Positions 49,966 to 60,500 of a stretch of DNA of 64,000 nt are shown here, in pieces. The stretch comes from Hyaloscypha bicolor E. Lineage: Eukaryota > Ascomycota > Leotiomycetes > Helotiales > Hyaloscyphaceae. Position 1 is the first letter of the stretch. Every line of letters begins with the position of its first letter. A program made the position numbers and the translations under genes. Where the stretch lies: NCBI RefSeq assembly GCF_002865645.1, contig NW_020194624.1, positions 248,001 to 312,000 on the forward strand, in the 5' to 3' direction. Below the pieces are notes generated by a model that did no database searches, was not told the origin of the DNA, and saw only the letters and a list, made by a program, of their open reading frames with translations.

Positions 49966-50263
49966 TGTGAGGTGTTTGTTAGTAGGCAATAAGACAATAG
50001 AATAAATCAGTGAGTTGTGAAACTACAGTGTCAAATTCAGTACAGAACTAATCTCTGTCCCTCCTGTGAGGTCCAGGGAAGCCTCCTCTAAATAGGAGGC
50101 CCCAATAACGTATATACAATTAGTGATTTATAAGCCTAAAGCTTATAATGTAAACAGTGGTTGGTTGTGACATCGAAGGGCCGTCGATCTCCCTGATCGA
50201 CACCCGCGACATCCGAGGTTCGTTACATGCCCTTTGGTCACGTGCGACACTGCACACATTACA
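49966..50263 (-). repeat. LTR (family A), least RIP-mutated copy
   Basis: 298 bp, TGTGAGG...CATTACA, showing TG...CA ends. It aligns over its full length to 17890-18187 and 25420-25717, which are AT-shifted versions. The right end is also the right border of the AT-rich block. Confidence 0.9.
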
Positions 50264-50825
50264 TTTTTGGTGAGGAAAGTTGATCCCTACCATGGAAAAT
50301 ACAAGGGTATTCTCGCTAATTGATAGTAGTAATCAGCTTAAGCAATAATAGGGCTCAGCTACTGGCTCGAAAGGGGGGATAATCGGAAAACCATCGCCCG
50401 TGTAGTGCGGGGCAAAAGAGGAAGGGTATACTTAACGTAATTGGAGGGGCAGGGCAGGACTTCCCAGTCATTCAATTCGTGTTTGTGTCGCAAACCCCTT
50501 TTTGCAATATATGTGATTCAAAGGATTGTATATGATTCTGGCAGGGACTTCTAGGCGACCTCGATTAAATTTACTTGATAGTGGCAAGTTCTTGCCTGTA
50601 TCCTATTCTGATTTGGAGCAAGAAGAGAACCACAAGGATCGAAGGTAATACGTTCTTCTAATATGTTATCAAACATGGATTTCTCTCGCCATCACTACTT
50701 CATCTTATGATACAGTTGTCATCTGCGTCAAATATCGCGATCCATACATATCTATATATACTGTGAAACCCAAAATCGCTATGCACGACTCCCAAGATTT
50801 AAAGTTATCCAAAATTACCGAGTCC
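50264..50825. other. Gene-free stretch between RIP block and membrane-protein gene
   Basis: Ordinary base composition and no recognisable gene. It is the 3' flank of the minus-strand gene that ends at 50826. Confidence 0.5.
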
Positions 50826-52919
50826 TCAGCTCCAATCTGGACTCTGCACAATCTTATATATCTCGTCCACGCTCAAACTCGCCGCAGGACGGGGCTCAGT
50901 TTTCGGGGATCCTTGTTCTGGCTGCGTCATTGCACGCGCTGGCTGCTTTGGAGCGAAGTCTTTCGTCTCGGTGGTATCCGTGTCCGTGTCCCCTGCAAAG
51001 TGGACCGAGCCCCTTGCCTTCTTCGGCGAAGGAGGCTTTGCGTGGAATTGCTTGGTTGGAGATTCTGACATCGTAGTCGGTAGGATGGATGTTCCTTTCG
51101 ATGCCGGTGGTTCAGATATCGTGTTGGAAGAAGCTTGCTCTGGAGGGAGGGGGGGTGTTGAGACGGTTACGTCTTTGATTGTGGATGTGCTTGTTGTGGT
51201 GGTAGGACTGATATTTTCTGAAGGGATAGGCCAATCTGTGTGTGGTGGCGATGAAGTATAGCTCTTTTGGGGAGAGTTGCTGGCTTCGGGGGGTCGAGGA
51301 GTCCGCGGGATTGGAATTACTGTCTCGGATGGGGCAGCCAAGAGAGGTTGGGGAGCGGCCACTTTTGGCACCACTATGTTTTCTGGTTGCGATCTCGTTG
51401 CGCCCTTGCGAGAAGTTGATGTCTCCGGCTCCAGGAGAGGACCATCGCTCTCGTGATCCTCGGAGCGATTATCATCAGAATGCCTAACGTTATTCGAATT
51501 ATGATACGTCGGCATCCTCGACCGCGGGATTCCTCTTCGTTGATGTTCTTTGAGCCTCTTTTCATCATATCTCTCGTACCTTCCCTCCCACCACTCCATC
51601 TCGTCTTCTCGGAGCTTTTCTATGCCTCCGGGAAAGAACTCGTCGAGTAAGGGTCGTGCCTGTCCGGGAAATGCGATTTCTAAGTCCATGAGTCCGTCCA
51701 TGACTTTTCGAGTAATTATCTGGTCTACGACGATCAACGGCAGATTCCGCTTCGATGAATCACGGCTGACGGCAGCTACGGCAGCATTTTGGAACATGCC
51801 CAACGCACCAACGGCGAGGACGAACCAGGAGTGAGACTTGAGACCCGCAACGGTGATCAAAAGAGCAATCCAGAACACGGACTGGATTGTGCATAGAGTG
51901 CCAGTCATCAGGAAGCCAAGAGGAATGCCCCAAAGCATTCTGGCTATTCGGACCCTGACCCCACCCCCATGGAGCATTTCCTTGCCATCTTCATCGTACA
52001 CTTGATTTGACAAGAAGTCAATCTTCTCCCAGATTCTGGTTGATCGTGGAGACTCTTGGACCGCAAGTTCTTCCAAGTCTAGGCAGTTCCCGCGGCCTAG
52101 AATGATCATGATATCTCTTGAGCCCTATACAAAACATCAGAACTTCGCTATGTAAGAACGACGTTTCGAGTAGCGAAAGAGGATGTGACTTACATTTCCA
52201 GACGAAATAGCAAAATTCTTCTTCGAATTCCTCCTCGACGGTAACTTCTCCGCCCTCCACTGCGGCAGCGCCCCCGCAGCCAGAGCCCCCAAAGTCCCGG
52301 CCCCAGTAATCATCATGACTCCCCATTCTCCCCAGACCCCAATCGGGATCGCCGCAATCCCAAACTGCAGCACCATCGTAATAATACTCCAAACCCTGAC
52401 TCTCCCTGACCCAGACACCGACGTATCCGTCGTGCACTTTCCCGCCTCGAAAACCGAGATCCGCAGAGCATTGCCCTCGAGAGGATGTTCCTTCGTCATG
52501 AAGGTCTCGTTATCCCTGCCTATGCGGCCGATAACCCAGTGCTTGTTCTCTCTCACGTAACCACTGTCCAGATTGAAAATCTTGACTGGGTAATCTGGCT
52601 CAGGAAGGAGTCTCCCATCACCGAGGACATTGACGAGAGCAGTGAAGGAGTAGGCTACCCATCCGAAAGAGAAGCAGACGGGCGTGCAGAGGCCACCTGA
52701 CGTTTCGGCGAGCGCTTTTTGCACGATGTCGCCGCCGATTATCATGAGGACCGAGAGGACATCACTGGGGTTTGTCCATTGGTCTCTGAGGAGGCTTCCT
52801 GTGCTGGTTGAGGCTGTTGCTGCTTCTGCTGCACGGGTGCTGAGGATGGTCGCGGGTGCTGAAAGCTCGGCTGGTTTGAGCGCGCGTGCAACATTTTGGA
52901 GGAGAGAAGGCGCGGGCAT
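50826..52919 (-). CDS. Conserved fungal multi-pass membrane protein of unknown function
   Basis: Two exons, 52919-52194 and 52124-50826, joined across a 69-bp intron (GTAAGT...TATAG, CTGAT branch site), give 674 residues. Hydrophobic segments lie near residues 51-70, 79-100, 178-198 and 202-220 in exon 1, and three more follow in exon 2 (MLWGIPLGFLMTGTLCTI, VFWIALLITVAGL, WFVLAVGALGMFQ). The loop with PDYPVKIFNLDSGYVRENKH and WVIGRIGRD resembles an uncharacterised ascomycete membrane family I have seen, but no function is known to me. About 270 C-terminal residues are Pro/Ser/Thr-rich and probably disordered in the cytosol, with a short closing motif SVDEIYKIVQSPDWS. Start ATG at 52919 is the first in frame. 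Confidence 0.82.
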
Positions 52920-53676
52920 CGCGTCTTCCAGGCCGCTATGCCGGCCTCGTGAGAACTTCTCACTGTGTGTAAGGAATGTATAGACTCAATGACGCACTCC
53001 TTCTCCACCGGGGTCTGGTCGATTCATCGAGGCGAGAAGCGTGTCGCGACGTTGTTCACGCGATGAGATGAATTTGAGTCTGACTAGGTACAGCCTCAAG
53101 CCACCAAGAGCCACCAATGCATGGTGTTGCAGGGCTGTGAAAAAGTCGAGTCTGCCATTACAGGGTTGCTTGTGGCAGCGCTTTATTGGGTTACAGCTCA
53201 GCCACAGCGGCACGTCGCAGATCACCGAGTCCACCCACTTGCTCGGCTTGAACTGTGCGGTTCCCTCGGAAAGGGGGGAGAAAGACAGGAGAATATACTT
53301 CAAGACTCATTCGAGTGGTAGAGTGGTGGGGTGGGGATGAATTCTGAAAGCGTTCCTTTACTTATGATAAAGTTGGGAAGCAATTGTAAGTGAGGAAGGG
53401 GGGGGATCAAGTACTGCAGGGCCGGAATTATTGTCCATTTATTTTCCTCCCAACTATTTCCGAAATCCCAAGCAGAACCTTCCCAAGTTTTGTGTATTTT
53501 CCGGCCCCGGAGCGTACCAATTACAAATACATCAAGTCCGGTAAGGGCTGTGTCCGTTCTCCCTTTCGATCTAGTTTCCATCCCGTCACTGCCCAATTTT
53601 ACAAATCCAATCCTCGCGAAGTCAAACACCCGACAAAAATATCAAGCCTCCCAAATCCAATTCCCCGTCTTCCCTC
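52920..53676. other. Intergenic region between two minus-strand genes
   Basis: Holds the promoter of the membrane-protein gene and the 3' end of the HET-domain gene. Frames of about 100 codons here (for example 53300-53629) show no family resemblance and overlap on both strands; I do not call them. Confidence 0.5.
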
Positions 53677-56600
53677 TCAGGCTGCTCTGCCATTTGCACT
53701 GCCAGCCGCAGCACTCCCATTCGCACTCTTCACTGGCTTTATCGGAACCGGAAGCCTCGATCGTGGAGAAGGAGAAGCCTCCCTCTCGGCGGGCGGCGAG
53801 GTTCCTAGGGTCTGAACCGAAAGTGATGGGCTGCTACCATGCGGATGATGCTGGCCAGTCGATGGCGGTTGAGTGTTATATGAGCTGCTACTCGCTGCTG
53901 ATATGGAGCGAGATCGAGTACCCCTTGGTGTGGCAGCTTGAAGCCCATCTGGTGGCTGGGCCATGAGCACTTGGTGATGGGCTGGAATGGCTGTTTGAGC
54001 CGGGGCAGGAGGCTGGACTGGGTATTGTTGTTGAGGCACACTGGAATCCCCTTGAGAGGTCTGGACGGATATAACTTGCGAAGTCACTGAAGTAGAGCCA
54101 TTGTTGGCAGTCGGCCTCGGTGATGTGACGGTGTACGTTGGTCTTGAGAAGGACGTCCTTCCAGGGCCACCAAGTCCATTTATCGTGAAGGGTACGGTTC
54201 TCTTGACTTCCGGTGCGTTCGCTTTAGGAAGTGTCTGCCCTACTTCCGCTGCAATCTGAACCGTTTCTGCCATCTTGTGCGTGACGAGTTTCTTGACCTC
54301 CTCCTCTATTGTTTCCGTTTCTGTTTTCCGTGGCGGTGGCCGTCCTCCCACGTACCACCTTTGATCGCTATCAAGTGCCTCTCCACAAATCATCTTATCT
54401 TCCTGTTCTGAATCCCCGGTAGCTATCTTCTCGTCATGGTCAATCGAGGCCGTAATGTAATCTCGCCATTTCGACAGTAGGTCTGTATTCGTCTCGCGCC
54501 ATATCTTGACTCGCCAGTCGTAGGAGACATGATAAATGGTTGACCGGTGTTGCTTGTCGCTGAAACTCCGTTGGACAATGATTTCCTCGATTTCGACCAG
54601 GAGGGCAATTTCTGGGATCTCTTTGGGCTTCGGTCGACACAGAATGATAGCAAGCTGCTTATCATCCTTTTGGACCCCTATGGGCGGATTGCTTCTCAAG
54701 CCGACCAGCTCGACACCATACCACTCGAGAAGTGTGCTGTCGCTAGGGAAGTGGAAACTGTTCTCGTTATCCCCGAGAATCGCACGCCGACTTTGAGCAT
54801 GGAGAACGAATCCTGGATATTGCACCAATAGGCCTTCCGGAACCAACTTTGCTGCTCCGACCATACTTGAGAGTGGATCCGGATACTCGAGTTCTTCGTT
54901 TGAGAGCCAAGTCTTGGGAGCCCAGCCGAATGAGGGGTCCTTGAGTTTTTCTCCGGGTAGGAAAATGATTCCTGGCGGGATAGACCCTGGACAGGTCTTG
55001 TCCAGGAGCTTCCAGAGATCTATCATCATGCCCTGGAGCTGATCATCCTCGACTTTTGCAGCATCTTTTATGAGCCCGGCGTCTTGGAATTTGGTATTCT
55101 GGTAATCTAAGTTCAGGAGTGTTGCCAGGGCCAAGGTTTCATGCTCCTGGTGGTTTGTAGTCTGGAGTTGCGTTAGCACCACGAACTGCAGATCATGAGT
55201 TGGACTTACCCTCCACCTGGCTGCTCGCCATACACTGGCCAGTATGTCAGTACCATTACCGGCCGGTAACTCATTGATTCGCGCCCTCCGATCATTTCCC
55301 AGCAGGTTGTGGAAGTAGTTTCGTGCGGCGCTCGGAATATTCGAGGTCAAAATGTCACTCGCCTTCGGGTACATTTCTTCCAGATCCTCCAGGTTCTTCA
55401 ATCTCTTTTCTCTCGGCCCCCCTGGTGCAAAGGCAAAATATAAACGCCTGCTGAGGTAGGCTTCTTGCAAAGTCCAGAGTCGACGCATCCATCCACTTGC
55501 TAGAATTCGCATAGCAGTTCCCTCATACGAGTCCGCCGGCAACATTTGACCTAGCCCTTTGTCAATGACTACCGTGTATCTTGCATTGGTGTAAACTCCG
55601 TGTATTTGCCGCACAGCAATCCTTCTTTGTGCCTTGTATTGCTCATGGATAGGAACGGCCAGTGTATCAATCCAGAACAGTCGTTTTTCTCCAGATCGTG
55701 ATTCTTCATGTGCTTCTTTGATTAAATCGTCAAAGAAGTCAAGTTGACATTTCCAAAGCTTGTTTGCTTCAGGGTTACCATACCCATCAGACCAGACGTG
55801 CGAAAGAGTCGCATATGGCATGTACGGTTTGTATCCTACAACACGGACTGCGCCGTCGTCCCTGTCATACTCCATGAGAGGGACGCGATGCTGGCTTATG
55901 AGCTCCACGACTTCTCCAATCTCGGGCCCCATTTGCCAACACAAGTTCTCATTGTTGGAGGCCAAAGGGTGTTTAGGATGGCGTCGACACATTGGCTGAT
56001 GTTGAGTCACATATTTCCCATCAGTCCCCCGGACCTTGATACTACATTTTTCTTTGGTACAGTCTTTGTGGCCCTCGATGAGGTAGGATGTTACGGCATC
56101 CGTTTGTACATGTGATGCGTAGGCTGCCAGTAACGAAGTAGCGTGTGATCTCAATTGTAATTTGAGAATCTCGACCAGTTTCCGGCACCATCCATTCCGC
56201 TTCATCGTCTCCAGGACACATGAAGGCGTGCCCCAACCTTCCATAGCATCGCCATGCCACCCGTGGATATTGAATCCGACCTTTTCGACGATCTTGGATT
56301 TGGCATTCGTGAGAGTCTCTCCCAATACCATCAGCGACAACCCCAAATTCGGGTGCACGTGGCAGGGATGCCCTTCTGGTTTTATCTTCTTGCCGTCATC
56401 GGAGCAATATTCCGTGACGATGTGACGAGCTTTGTCCAGAGCAACTTGGGCGCGTATCATCCTTAGAGAACGGGTATGGGGTTTCTGTTGGGCCACATCA
56501 TTCCTCCAGTCCTCGAGGTAGCCATTCAATCTCGAAGTATTGATGTACCCAGCTTCCGACACTAACGTCTCAGAGAGCGTTTTCGCTGGCTTACCAAGAA

Positions 56601-56811
56601 TGGTGGAAAGAAGACCGAAGAAAAGCCAAGACTGCAAAAACTTGTTGAAGCTGATGTCGGTTTCCGTCTCGAATTCCAGGGTGTCGTTGGACAGCGTCCA
56701 CCCGATCTTGTTCGGGAAGTTGTGAAAGTCATGCTTCTTTGAATTGAAGAGATTCCCGTAATACGCCGGCTTCCAAAGGTCTCCCAGTTGAAGGTTCTGA
56801 AGATGATCCAT
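53677..56811 (-). CDS. HET (heterokaryon incompatibility) domain protein
   Basis: One long exon. The first ATG in frame is at 56811 (1,044 residues); codons upstream of it lack an ATG. The HET domain covers about residues 330-460, with its three signature blocks YATLSHVWSDG, LFWIDTLAVP and YTNARYTVVID, followed by WMRRLWTLQEAYLS. HET domains act in fungal non-self recognition and can trigger cell death when activated, often downstream of NLR-type receptors. The N-terminal 320 residues have a cysteine/histidine-rich part (GHKDCTKEKC...PMCRRHPKHP) seen in other long HET proteins. The last 200 residues are low-complexity Ser/Pro/Gln/Ala and probably disordered. It is divergently transcribed with the TPR gene across 753 bp. 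Assignment of the domain is certain; the partner is inferred. Confidence 0.9.
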   Translation of the reverse strand: MDHLQNLQLGDLWKPAYYGNLFNSKKHDFHNFPNKIGWTLSNDTLEFETETDISFNKFLQSWLFFGLLSTILGKPAKTLSETLVSEAGYINTSRLNGYLEDWRNDVAQQKPHTRSLRMIRAQVALDKARHIVTEYCSDDGKKIKPEGHPCHVHPNLGLSLMVLGETLTNAKSKIVEKVGFNIHGWHGDAMEGWGTPSCVLETMKRNGWCRKLVEILKLQLRSHATSLLAAYASHVQTDAVTSYLIEGHKDCTKEKCSIKVRGTDGKYVTQHQPMCRRHPKHPLASNNENLCWQMGPEIGEVVELISQHRVPLMEYDRDDGAVRVVGYKPYMPYATLSHVWSDGYGNPEANKLWKCQLDFFDDLIKEAHEESRSGEKRLFWIDTLAVPIHEQYKAQRRIAVRQIHGVYTNARYTVVIDKGLGQMLPADSYEGTAMRILASGWMRRLWTLQEAYLSRRLYFAFAPGGPREKRLKNLEDLEEMYPKASDILTSNIPSAARNYFHNLLGNDRRARINELPAGNGTDILASVWRAARWRVSPTHDLQFVVLTQLQTTNHQEHETLALATLLNLDYQNTKFQDAGLIKDAAKVEDDQLQGMMIDLWKLLDKTCPGSIPPGIIFLPGEKLKDPSFGWAPKTWLSNEELEYPDPLSSMVGAAKLVPEGLLVQYPGFVLHAQSRRAILGDNENSFHFPSDSTLLEWYGVELVGLRSNPPIGVQKDDKQLAIILCRPKPKEIPEIALLVEIEEIIVQRSFSDKQHRSTIYHVSYDWRVKIWRETNTDLLSKWRDYITASIDHDEKIATGDSEQEDKMICGEALDSDQRWYVGGRPPPRKTETETIEEEVKKLVTHKMAETVQIAAEVGQTLPKANAPEVKRTVPFTINGLGGPGRTSFSRPTYTVTSPRPTANNGSTSVTSQVISVQTSQGDSSVPQQQYPVQPPAPAQTAIPAHHQVLMAQPPDGLQAATPRGTRSRSISAASSSSYNTQPPSTGQHHPHGSSPSLSVQTLGTSPPAEREASPSPRSRLPVPIKPVKSANGSAAAGSANGRAA

Positions 56812-57564
56812 CCGTAAGGCAGGTCTCACACGCCGGAGAATTGAAATGGCGGCTCAAGAATCAAAACATGGGGATCTGAACTTCGCCGTGGACTTGAAAC
56901 GCGGCCAAATCAGTCGCCGATGCGCTGATCATCAACTTGAGCATCTCTCCTTGAAGTATAGAGTGGTGTTTTCGTACCTCAGTGCCAATGGACGGTTCTT
57001 CTACCAAGAGGCTGACCCCATGTTTTCCAAGACTTGAGATAGATATTGCGACGATCCGTCCCGGAGCGCGACCCCATCTTTCCAGCTTTCCCTTTCCCCT
57101 GGCCCCTGCTTGAGGCTCTTTTTGGAAGACTCGAGAAGCTAAACATGTTCCAGACGATCGAGAATAATTGGAGTCGCTTGATTGGTTTTTAGGGCGGGCT
57201 ATTTCAAAGAAGAAATGACTGTGGAGCGGAAGGACGGGGGCTGTGTTCCGTGATTTGTTGCTGGGGGGAGCAGCTGAACAATGGGGCATTGTTGTGCATC
57301 CGGTGGCGTTCAATTACGACTCAGTGGTGACACATCCTCACATGGGCGGCAAAGCCCGGGCAACCCCGCTGAAAGCCTAGCAACAGTGACACAGTGACAC
57401 GCATCCACTGACACGGTCTCGGGGTGAGTGGGCGCAGTCAAGTCGCACACTTCACTGTGGCTGTTACCTTCGCCAACAACCTGAAATATGGCCCCAACTG
57501 CCTCGTGCGGGAAACTCCTTCTGTTCACCGTTTGAAACTGTATACGTAGTATTCTACACCGAGC
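56812..57564. promoter_or_regulatory. Shared intergenic region of the divergent HET and TPR genes
   Basis: The two start codons face away from each other with 753 bp between them, so the region should hold both promoters and might co-regulate the pair. TGACAC occurs three times at 57387-57414 in the same orientation. No binding site was identified with certainty. Confidence 0.5.
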
Positions 57565-60500
57565 ATGAACGCTCTCAAGAGGGTGAGGAATATCAGCAGT
57601 GGCGACAAGACGACCGCTAATCTCCTCGAGGTGCCGGTTAGCACCTTCAAAGAACTGGACCCAGATGCCTTCATCAAGGCACCCATCGCTCTCGAGTAAG
57701 TTGTTCCAGTTGCCTAGAACAGCTTTATTACCGAGATCGCCATACTAATGATAGGAACAGTGTAATATTCGTCCACGGATTAGGAACCAAAGGCACCGCC
57801 GGCATTCGAACGCGACTCAAGACATGGCTCCGCAAAGTACGGATAGAAGTGGGCTGTCGGGTCTGGAGGTTTGGGTTTGACGGAAGAGAACTTCTCACTG
57901 AGGGGCGACAACGACTTATGGTCCTTGCTGGAAACCTGCTCAAAGATGTCCAACGTATACCGGGAACTCCAACTACACGGAGCAAATCAGAGGCTGGGAA
58001 ACAGGACCGGAAACTTGTCTTCATAGGATACGATGCTGCAGGCTGGGTTATACAAGAAGCATTGGCATGGTACTCCAATACCTCGACACAAACCGCAAGA
58101 CAGACGGCGTTGGTTATACTTTTGAATGCGCCGCATATCAAAGATGAAGCTGTATTGAGGGCGTACTTGGAAAGCTTTTCGAGATTGTACCCCGCACAAG
58201 ACAAAGCCACGCTGCCGTATTCCGTGGTCAAAATCATCCAAGACAACTTTAAGCAACTCATCGAAAGCTCCTTTGGACCAGAGGAGGCACGTATTACCAT
58301 CGGTGCGAAAGCCAACCCACCTCCAACACCAACAAACTATTTGAAGACGGAAGTCAATATACAGGATGACCCAGCAGTTCTTAGGCGAGAAACCACCGAT
58401 ACCCATCATACCACTGATTCCACTGGGACGAACAGCTCAGAGGGGACGAACAGCTCGGATTCTAGTAAAGATAGCAATGGCAGCGGCACAACGGCGATAC
58501 TCAAGCCAATACCACTTTGGGAAATTAGGGCTGGGGACGAGACGGATCGAGAGGTTCGGCGCCTACTGCACACTTCGTTGACGCTCCCGGAAAAGTCGGA
58601 CAACATGGTCTCGCCGAAATATCGAAGAGTTGGCACTGGGATATCCTCTGTATCGCCAAAATCACCAAACAAGCTCCCACAGGGTTCTTCACCACCAACA
58701 CCACCGGACGAAATCGATGACCCAACCTTAAAAATGGTCCTTGCAAGAAAGCATACTGTGGTCTCAGATTCTCAGGCTGTTCAACATGTTCCGAACTTGC
58801 TGGAGGCGCCTGCGACACCCGCACCCTCCAACAGAACAATGTCGGGGGATACCCTCACTGAGGTTTATGTCGAATCCAATCGAGAGAGGAGCCACACGCC
58901 AACTGAGATGGAATTTGTGCCAGATATGGATCCCATTACTGAGACAGATGAAGAATCTGCCTCGCAAGAAGACTCACCAGAAACAAAACCTGCCGCTGAG
59001 GATGCCCTGACACCAAACCCAGCCGGACCGCCTCCCAACTATGGACAACTTCTGCGTCTCGCTGCTCTATACCAACAAAGCGGAGAGCTCCAGAAGTCCA
59101 AGGCGCTCTATGAGCGGCTGGTAAATGTTCCCGCGCTCAAAGACGGGTCTGATATTATTCGATTCCAGATTGCGATCACATGGTTATACGAAGGCCGTGT
59201 GAAGATGGCCCAGAAAGTATTCACCGAGCTGGAGCCAAAGGTGAAAGAATCGTATGCCAAACAGCCTCAGCGAACGTGGGAGGTCAGACGCTGGCTCGCA
59301 GTGTCTCTTGACATGCAAGGCCTTTACGAACAGGGCAAGAAGAAGCTGATCGCTATCAATGACGCGTTCAGCTCTCTTCAACAAGCCACAGATGTCGGCT
59401 TGCTAACCAAAAGTACATTAGCTCTGCTATTTGGGCATCTTGGAAAGTACGAGGAAGCACTGAAGCGTAGTAAAGAGGTGCTCCAGTTAGCGCTCGAGGC
59501 AGTTGAAAAGGCCAAAAAGGGAGGAAAGGGCGACACAGCTTCTGTGACAAGACAACGGGGAGCTCTTGGTTCAATTCAATACGATCGGGCCGAGGTCCTC
59601 ACCTACGTCGGACGATACGTGGAAGCCGAGGAGATGAATACCCAAGCTTTGGAGAACATACAGAGGAACTTGGGCAGCAAGCACGTGTCAACGCTTAACT
59701 GCTGGAGTCTCAAAGCACGCCATCTCGCCGCTACCTCTCGGTTACCGGAAGCCGAAGAGCAGTGCCAAAAGACGTTGAAAGTTATGCGGAAGGAAATTGG
59801 CAAGGAACATCCTTCTACCTTGAAGACACTTGGTGTTCTGGTCTACGTCTACCGGCTCCAGGCTCGGCTGACAGAAGCGTTAGATACGGCCAAGTATCTC
59901 CTTGAAAAATGTAGGACCAGCGACGCATTTGGAGAGGACCATCCAGAGACGATCAGTTCAATGTGGCAGCTTGCTGAAGTGTACCTTGCACGGGGAGACT
60001 TCAAAAATGCATTGCATTACCAGGATCAAGCTGTGAAGTTGGCAGACAAAGTCCTCGGAAAGGTTCACCCTACGGTGGTCAGTTACAGAGCCTGCTTGGC
60101 ACGCGTCTATTGCAATAGAGGAAACTGGGCACATACAGCAACCCTTTGTGTCGACATTCTCAAAGACTATGGTGTGATCATCTCTGAGGCGTTTCAGGAT
60201 GGTCAGAAGCAGGAGAAATCCGAGCATTCGAGAGATGTGCTTATATCTAGCATCCAACAGGCCCTTGACAGAAAGAAGGCCAAGTCTGCCACCGAAGCTA
60301 GACAGCCGATCTATCAACAAGCACTCGACCGAGCTCGCCACATTTTCATTGTGGACAACGACGACTTCGAAACCCTTAATCTCTCAGTTGTCTCGACAAT
60401 GCAATGTCTCGGTGTTACCGAGCGGGAACGCCTTCACGGAAACCTTGAAGTGGCAGAAGAAATACAAACCAAAGCCCACGAATACATCGAAAAGAAGCTA

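Larger units (their letters stand above)
15590..50263. other. RIP-mutated AT-rich block (AT-isochore / heterochromatin candidate)
   Basis: About 34.7 kb of extremely AT-rich sequence bounded by ordinary DNA. CA and TG dinucleotides are nearly absent; for example 16921-17160 contains none of either. The longest open frame is 113 codons. Recognisable transposon proteins are interrupted by TAA/TAG where CAA/CAG is expected and show Cys to Tyr, His to Tyr and Asp to Asn changes. This is the signature of repeat-induced point mutation (C to T on either strand). The left edge is gradual (15.2-15.6 kb); the right edge coincides with the end of an LTR at 50263. Confidence 0.92.
49085..50263 (-). mobile_element. 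5' fragment (LTR plus gag start) of an element-1 family retrotransposon, weakly mutated at its LTR end
   Basis: This stretch is collinear with 24.55-25.72 kb of element 1 and ends with a 298-bp LTR. Reading the minus strand from about 49.89 kb gives a gag-like frame (LAEAIPAEEIDLINPDAGNS, an Asn run, then AINAQITTTQDIERGLYTK) broken by TAA codons where CAA is likely. Mutation load falls steeply toward the right end, from AT-saturated at 49.1-49.6 kb to nearly normal in the LTR. The 3' part of the element is missing. Confidence 0.85.

Noticed and set aside
53300..53629. 109-codon minus-strand frame between the membrane and HET genes
   Set aside because: No domain, signal peptide or family resemblance; overlaps equally long frames on the other strand.
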